From NCBI GenBank assembly GCA_937967285.1, contig CALBSU010000784.1, forward strand, positions 1 to 9,675: 9,675 nucleotides of DNA, given 5' to 3'. Shown here piece after piece: positions 1-9,675 of this stretch. The translations under genes were made by a program, and so were the position numbers. Origin of the DNA: an uncultured Acidobacteriota bacterium. Its GTDB lineage: Bacteria; Acidobacteriota; Blastocatellia; RBC074. The notes under the pieces are model-generated. The model searched no databases. It was not told the DNA's origin and saw only the letters and a program-made list of their open reading frames with translations. Positions within the stretch are counted from its first letter, which is position 1; each line of letters starts with the position of its first letter.

Positions 1-1
1 C

Positions 2-231
<230 letters not shown>

Positions 232-232
232 G

Positions 233-1294
233 TTATTCCTTTTCCTGCGGCGGTTTGACCGGCGGCGGCTCCTCTTCCGAGATCTTGATATCGGTCTCGA
301 ATTTCCGATAGAACTTGAAGTAGATCAGATTGCGGAAGTACTGCCGTTTGCGGCGGTCCGAGATGATGAATTCCGCCCGGATCGGGAGCAGGAACTCGAC
401 GTCGAGCCCGCGCAACGTGACGTTGTCGTAATCGACGGAGCTCTCTGAATTGGTGACGGGAAATCCCGCCGGCAGGTCATCGACGGCCTGGTCGATGCGG
501 AGGACGTGCTTCGTCTCCTCGTCGATCCAGACGGTCCCGGTGTAGCCGGCGACGATCGGCGGAAAGCCCTCGGCCTTGACCGACAGCTTCGAGGTCTCCT
601 GCGGAACGGTGAAATCATAGAGCAGGGTCGGCCGCTTGCCGAGCCGCTCCTTGCCAGCCGGTCTGAAGACGGCGCCTGATTCAGGATCGAAGAGCGTGGC
701 GAGTCCCGAGGCGAAGTCCCCGGTCGAATATGCCCCGCCGGCCTGATCGAGCGGCCGGGTGACGGGGCGACCGATGACGTTGATCGGCTTGTAGGTTTCG
801 CGCTTCCGGTTGTATGTCAGCTCGTAGGTCAGTGTGTCCGCGCGGTCCCAGGCGCCGCGCGCCTCGAAATCGTAGTACCGCTCGACGACCTGATTGCAGA
901 TGAAGTCTGGCAGTTCGTCCAGATATTCGCGGACGACCGACCGGACCTCCTCGATGAATGCGTCCTTCGCCTGAGGGCCGATCGGGACGACCTTGCCGCC
1001 GGCATCGACCAGCTTCCGGGCTTCGCGCTTGATCGTGTTGATCAGATGCTGATGAGCGCCGTTTGCGCGCAGCCGGCTGACGGCCTCAGGCGTCGGATCG
1101 AAATCGATCCCGACGCGCTGGATGTAGATCGCCAGTTCGGCCTCGGTCATGTTCCGTCCAACCTCGCGGCGGAGCATGAGATTCAGCTTCTGCAGCGTGA
1201 CCGGTTCGTTCGGCAGCGCCGACTGCTGGCCGTAGACCGGCACGATCAGCAAGATCAGAAGTAATAATGAAGGTTTGAGCAAGGTTATCTCCAC
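233..1294 (-). CDS. Secreted protein of unknown function with LPDFICNQ motif
   Basis: The protein is 353 aa from the GTG at 1294, or 349 aa from the in-frame TTG at 1282, which I favour because it alone has a ribosome binding site. It has an N-terminal signal peptide (hydrophobic core about residues 9-20, likely cleavage near VYG-QQ at 22). A small helical region (about 36-95) contains a [21 protein letters not shown] pattern. A mainly beta C-terminal part begins at [12 protein letters not shown] (124-135), continues with GTVWID (253-258) and LLPIRAE (302-308), and ends with a [20 protein letters not shown] stretch before a Pro/Glu-rich tail. I recall LPxFxC plus the terminal YR.F pattern from a large family of uncharacterised exported acidobacterial proteins; the function is unknown. 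It is likely periplasmic or outer-membrane associated. It lies downstream of the aldehyde dehydrogenase on the same strand, separated by a palindrome, so co-transcription is possible but not shown. Confidence 0.85.
   Translation of the reverse strand: MEITLLKPSLLLLILLIVPVYGQQSALPNEPVTLQKLNLMLRREVGRNMTEAELAIYIQRVGIDFDPTPEAVSRLRANGAHQHLINTIKREARKLVDAGGKVVPIGPQAKDAFIEEVRSVVREYLDELPDFICNQVVERYYDFEARGAWDRADTLTYELTYNRKRETYKPINVIGRPVTRPLDQAGGAYSTGDFASGLATLFDPESGAVFRPAGKERLGKRPTLLYDFTVPQETSKLSVKAEGFPPIVAGYTGTVWIDEETKHVLRIDQAVDDLPAGFPVTNSESSVDYDNVTLRGLDVEFLLPIRAEFIISDRRKRQYFRNLIYFKFYRKFETDIKISEEEPPPVKPPQEKE
1283..1292 (-). promoter_or_regulatory. Ribosome binding site favouring a TTG start at 1282
   Basis: On the minus strand GGAG (1292-1289) lies 6 nt before an in-frame TTG (1282-1280). 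The upstream GTG (1294) has only the pyrimidine-rich arm of the neighbouring palindrome in front of it and no purine-rich site. Initiation at the TTG gives the compact signal peptide [10 protein letters not shown]..., so the first four codons of the longer frame are probably untranslated. Confidence 0.5.
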
Positions 1295-2844
<1,550 letters not shown>

Positions 2845-2903
2845 CTCGCGCTCTCTCCTGATGGTTGAAATGAATGAAATCCGGCTTGTATTGCGGAAAA
2901 ATC

Positions 2904-2932
2904 AGTATCAGACGCTGAGGAATCATTGTCAA
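2904..2932 (-). promoter_or_regulatory. Promoter of the aldehyde dehydrogenase gene
   Basis: On the minus strand TTGACA (2932-2927) is followed after exactly 17 nt by GATACT (2909-2904), which matches four of six positions of TATAAT. Transcription would start near 2897, leaving a leader of about 53 nt that contains AGGAG before the ATG at 2844. The match to the housekeeping sigma-70 pattern is read by eye. Confidence 0.6.
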
Positions 2933-2954
2933 GACAGCCATTTCCGGAGCAACC

Positions 2955-2983
2955 TTGACAGTGCGGGACATCGGATATAGCGT
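2955..2983 (+). promoter_or_regulatory. Promoter of the short-chain dehydrogenase gene
   Basis: TTGACA (2955-2960) is followed after 17 nt by TAGCGT (2978-2983). The -35 box is perfect and the -10 is weak; TATAGC at 2976-2981 is an alternative with a short 15-nt spacer. A start near 2990 would place AAGGAG (3004-3009) shortly before the ATG at 3019. The -35 box is the inverted copy of the one serving the gene on the other strand. Confidence 0.45.
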
Positions 2984-3018
2984 TGCTCATCATCATCTGA
3001 ATCAAGGAGCGGCAATCT

Positions 3019-3783
<765 letters not shown>

Positions 3784-3789
3784 TCCCGC

Positions 3790-3818
3790 TTTCGCCCGGG
3801 AGCCGAATTGTTTATACT
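3790..3818 (+). promoter_or_regulatory. Possible promoter for the purine cluster
   Basis: TATACT (3813-3818) is a good -10 candidate just after the dehydrogenase stop. The hexamer 17 nt upstream (TTTCGC, 3790-3795) is a poor -35 box. If it is used, the purF transcript would carry a leader of roughly 245 nt containing the whole inverted repeat 3867-4055. I see no other promoter between the dehydrogenase and purF, and no recognisable purine riboswitch. Confidence 0.3.
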
Positions 3819-3866
3819 GCCGGTTACCGCAAAGACAGATCCTGAGCAGCTAAAAACAATGTACGG

Positions 3867-4055
<189 letters not shown>

Positions 4056-4071
4056 TAGTTCCAAAACAATT

Positions 4072-5508
<1,437 letters not shown>

Positions 5509-5547
5509 CAAGATCAACCACGAGCTTCAGGACCGGACTTACGAGCT

Positions 5548-6658
<1,111 letters not shown>

Positions 6659-6675
6659 ATCCGGTTCATCAATTT

Positions 6676-9045
6676 ATGAAGACAACTCCCTTCAGACAGA
6701 TTCTCACGACTTTTTGCCTGATTGCGCTGATCAATCCGGGCATTGCGGCACAGCAGCCGGCCCGCAGGTTCGAATTGACCATCGACAGCATCATGCGCGG
6801 TCCGGCGCTGGTCGGCTACGAGCCGAATCGCGTCTACTGGTCGCAGGACGGGAGCCGCGTCTACTTCCGGTGGAAGCAGGCGGACGAGGCGCGACTGAAG
6901 GAGCCGTCGCTGTATGTCGTCAACCGGGACGGCAGCGGGCTGCGACGCCTGACCGACGACGAGTCTAAGGCCGCGCCGCCGCAGGGAGGCGATCTGTCGA
7001 AGGACAAGAAGCTGACGGTCTTCACCGACGAAGGCGACATCTTCATCTACGATCACGCGAAGGGCGAGAGGCGGCAGATCACCAGCACCGTCGACGGCGA
7101 GAACAGCCCGCGGTTCACGGCTGACGGAAAGCGGATCGTCTTCACGCGCCAGAACAATCTTTACAGCATGTCGCTGGACGGCGGGAACCTGACGCAACTG
7201 ACGGACATCCGGACCGGGAGCGCTCCGCCGGCGACTCCACCGAAGGGCACCGCCAGTCAGGAGTACATCAAGAAAGAGGAGCGGACTCTGATCGAGGCGG
7301 TCCGCGAGCGGGCCGAGAACCGCGAGGAGCAGGAGAAGAAGCGGAAGGAGCGCGAGAAGCGCAAGCCCTGGTTCATTCCGAACGGCAGCTCTGTCGCCAA
7401 TCTGCAGCTTTCGCCGGACGGAAAGTACGTTTCCGCCTCGGTCATCAAACGGCCGAACGGCGCAAAGAACACGATCGTCCCGAACTACGTTACCGAATCG
7501 GCATTCACCGAGGACATCCAGAGCCGCAGCAAGGTGGGCGACGCGCAGGGCGAGATGGGAATGGCGGTGATCGAGGTCGAGACCGGCGAGGCGAAGACCG
7601 TCGATCCGGGGCTCAAGGCGGAAGCGGCCGACAAGAAGGAAGGCGACGCCAGGGCGGCGAAACCCAAGGACCGCGAAGTGCGGATCATGAACCTGCAGTG
7701 GGCCGAGGACGGCAGGAATGCCGCAACCATCGTCCGCTCGGCCGACAACAAGGACCGCTGGATCATGCACGTCGATCCGGCGACCGGCAAGACGCGCATC
7801 CTCGATCATCTTCACGACGACGCATGGGTCGGAGGCCCCGGCGGATTCACGCTCGGCTGGCTGCCCGACAATAAAACGCTCTACTTCCAGTCGGAACGCG
7901 ACGGCTGGTCGCACCTCTACTCGATTTCGATCGACGGCGGCCCGGCCAGGCAGTTGACGACGGGCGAATTCGAGGTCTCTGATGTCCGCCTCTCGGAAGA
8001 CAAGACCCGGTTCTTCTTCACCTCGAGCGAGGGCAGTCCGTTCGAACGCCATCTTTACGTGATGCCGGTCAGCGGCGGGATGCGGGCGCGGATCACGTCG
8101 ATGGCGGGCAACAACGACGCGACGATCTCGCCCGATGAATCGACGCTGGCGATCGTCCATTCATACAGCAACAAACCGCCCGAGCTCTACCTGGCCGCCA
8201 ATCGCGCCGGCGCGGCGGCGAAACAGGTGACGACATCGCCGACCGACGAGTTCCGCAGCCACAAATGGATCGATCCGCCGATCGTGAAGTTCAAGGCGCG
8301 GGACGGCGTCGAGGTTCCGGCGCGGCTTTATAAACCGGCGAACTTCAGGCGGGGCGGCCCGGCCGTCATCTTCGTCCACGGCGCCGGATACCTGCAGAAC
8401 GTCCACAAATGGTGGAGCAGCTACTTCCGCGAATACATGTTCCATCACCTGCTGATGGAGCGCGGCTATGTCGTCATCGACGTCGATTACCGCGCCTCGG
8501 CCGGATACGGGCGCGACTGGCGGACGGGAATCTACCGGCACATGGGCGGGAAAGACCTGACCGATCAGGTCGATGCCGCGAAGTATCTGGTCGCCGAGCA
8601 CGGAGTCGATCCGAAGCGGATCGGTTTATACGGAGGCAGCTACGGCGGCTTCATCACGCTCATGGCGATGTTCACCGAACCGGACGTCTTCGCTGCCGGA
8701 GCGGCGCTGCGCCCCGTGACCGACTGGGCGCACTACAATCACGGCTACACGTCGAACATCCTCAACCAGCCGCAGGATGACAACGAGAGCTACAAGCGCA
8801 GCTCGCCGATCTACTTCGCCGAGGGGCTCAAAGGCGCTCTGCTGATCTGTCACGGGATGGTCGATGTCAACGTCCATTTTCAGGATACCGTCCGGCTGAT
8901 CCAGCGCCTGATCGAGCTCCGCAAGGAGAACTGGGAGCTGGCGGCATATCCGGTCGAGGATCACGGCTTCGTCCAGCCGTCGAGCTGGGCCGACGAATAC
9001 AAACGGATACTCAAACTCTTCGAGACGAACCTGCGACTCAAATGA
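6676..9045 (+). CDS. Exported S9-family serine peptidase (prolyl oligopeptidase/DPP IV-like)
   Basis: The protein is 789 aa from the ATG at 6676. A signal peptide (MKTTPFRQIL, hydrophobic to about 22, likely cleavage near IAA-QQ) directs it to the periplasm or outside. Residues about 40-530 form a beta-propeller of WD/TolB-like blades (repeated SPDG, ADGK and DGG turns), interrupted by a highly charged helical insert (about 195-232) rich in Lys, Arg and Glu. The C-terminal alpha/beta-hydrolase domain has HGAGY (568-572), the nucleophile Ser655 in GGSYGG, Asp730 in HGMVDVN and His763 in EDHGF, giving a complete triad. The family cleaves oligopeptides, often after proline; the actual substrate is unknown. 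The frame is open back to a GTG at 6610, but that stretch is the heptamer palindrome, so I reject it. No clear Shine-Dalgarno is seen. Its TGA overlaps the purN ATG (ATGA, 9042-9045), implying translational coupling. Confidence 0.95.
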   Translation: MKTTPFRQILTTFCLIALINPGIAAQQPARRFELTIDSIMRGPALVGYEPNRVYWSQDGSRVYFRWKQADEARLKEPSLYVVNRDGSGLRRLTDDESKAAPPQGGDLSKDKKLTVFTDEGDIFIYDHAKGERRQITSTVDGENSPRFTADGKRIVFTRQNNLYSMSLDGGNLTQLTDIRTGSAPPATPPKGTASQEYIKKEERTLIEAVRERAENREEQEKKRKEREKRKPWFIPNGSSVANLQLSPDGKYVSASVIKRPNGAKNTIVPNYVTESAFTEDIQSRSKVGDAQGEMGMAVIEVETGEAKTVDPGLKAEAADKKEGDARAAKPKDREVRIMNLQWAEDGRNAATIVRSADNKDRWIMHVDPATGKTRILDHLHDDAWVGGPGGFTLGWLPDNKTLYFQSERDGWSHLYSISIDGGPARQLTTGEFEVSDVRLSEDKTRFFFTSSEGSPFERHLYVMPVSGGMRARITSMAGNNDATISPDESTLAIVHSYSNKPPELYLAANRAGAAAKQVTTSPTDEFRSHKWIDPPIVKFKARDGVEVPARLYKPANFRRGGPAVIFVHGAGYLQNVHKWWSSYFREYMFHHLLMERGYVVIDVDYRASAGYGRDWRTGIYRHMGGKDLTDQVDAAKYLVAEHGVDPKRIGLYGGSYGGFITLMAMFTEPDVFAAGAALRPVTDWAHYNHGYTSNILNQPQDDNESYKRSSPIYFAEGLKGALLICHGMVDVNVHFQDTVRLIQRLIELRKENWELAAYPVEDHGFVQPSSWADEYKRILKLFETNLRLK

Positions 9046-9632
9046 AACGAATCGGAATTCTGATCTCTGGGCGCGGATCGAACATGATCGCGCTGGCTGA
9101 TGCGGTGGCCGACGGACGCATCCCGGATGCCGAAGTCGCCGTCGTCATCAGCAACGTCGAGGATGCACCGGGACTGGAAGCCGCGCGGCTGCGCGGAATC
9201 GCGACTTTTCATCACAGCCATCGCGGCTGCACGCGGGAAGAGCATGACCGGGCGATGGCCGCCGAACTGAAACGCCGCAATGTCGATCTGGTCTGTCTGG
9301 CCGGATACATGCGGCTGCTCTCGCCCTGGTTCACACGTGAGTTCGAGGGGAGAATTCTCAACATCCACCCTTCCCTGCTGCCTGCATTTCCCGGACTGGA
9401 CGCTCAACAGCAGGCTCTCGATTACGGAGTCAAGTTCACCGGCTGCACTGTCCATCTGGTCGACGAGAAGCTCGATCACGGCCCGATCGTCAGGCAGGCC
9501 GTCGTTCCCGTGCTCGATGGCGACACCGCCGAATCCCTCTCGAAACGAATTCTGACCGAAGAGCATCGCATTTATGCCGAAGCGGCAGCTGCAATGCTTT
9601 CTGGAAAGTTCCTCCCCGACGCACGCCCCACA
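9042..9632 (+). CDS. purN: Phosphoribosylglycinamide formyltransferase PurN (3' truncated)
   Basis: PurN transfers a formyl group from 10-formyl-tetrahydrofolate to GAR, step 3 of purine synthesis. About 197 codons are visible and no stop is reached before the contig end. The family blocks are ILISGRGSN (6-14), LAGYMRLLSP (86-95), the catalytic Asn107 and His109 in NIHPSLLP, GCTVHLVDE (134-142) and the catalytic Asp145 in LDHGP. The usual length is about 190-215 residues, so only the last few residues are missing or corrupted. Codons after about 9612 (LPDARPTA) run into the poly-C tract and should not be trusted. The start ATG overlaps the stop of the S9 peptidase. purN directly follows purM in many bacteria; here the peptidase gene separates them. 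Confidence 0.93.
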
Positions 9633-9633
9633 G

Positions 9634-9675
9634 CCCCCCCCCCCCCCCCCCCCCCCCCCACCCCCCCCCCCCCCC
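9634..9675. other. Poly-C contig end, probable sequencing artefact
   Basis: The sequence ends with 26 C, one A and 15 C. On the complementary strand this is poly-G, the typical false call of two-colour Illumina chemistry when signal is lost. The tract starts inside purN, where a natural gene would continue normally. I treat it as an assembly-edge error, not biology. Confidence 0.85.

Overview
This GC-rich window reads like a metagenomic contig from an environmental Gram-negative bacterium, most likely Acidobacteriota. The taxonomic hint is a secreted protein with an LP[DN]FxC-type motif that I associate with that phylum, together with an exported S9 peptidase of acidobacterial/Bacteroidota type. 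The assignment is inference, because no rRNA or marker gene is present. The right end runs into a 42-base almost pure C tract that looks like a sequencing artefact, so real sequence probably stops near 9633.

Layout, left to right. The last 18 codons of a plus-strand gene are followed by a long imperfect hairpin between two convergent genes. A minus-strand pair follows: an NAD-type aldehyde dehydrogenase (upstream) and a secreted protein of unknown function (downstream), separated by a palindrome built from heptamers. A compact divergent promoter region with two TTGACA boxes in inverted symmetry separates the aldehyde dehydrogenase from a plus-strand short-chain dehydrogenase resembling the DHRS4 type. 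A second long hairpin fills most of the gap before purF. The rest is a purine-synthesis cluster on the plus strand: purF (step 1), purM (step 5), an exported S9 peptidase, and purN (step 3, truncated by the contig end). A second heptamer palindrome lies between purM and the peptidase, and the peptidase stop overlaps the purN start (ATGA).

The two oxidoreductases share a divergent control region and could act on related carbonyl or alcohol substrates, but nothing in the sequence names the substrate. PurF, PurM and PurN are three enzymes of de novo IMP synthesis. The peptidase has no metabolic link to it and appears to be a passenger co-transcribed between purM and purN.

The most unusual part is between the genes. 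Four intergenic inverted repeats have arms that are themselves short tandem repeats: (GTARAAA)x4 in two copies, and G/C-rich motifs of about 8-10 nt in two others. They sit flush against stop codons or just ahead of start codons, one supplies the purM stop codon, and three create misleading upstream start codons. No CRISPR array, transposase, tRNA, rRNA or defence system is visible. All protein-coding genes are of recognisable or ordinary type.
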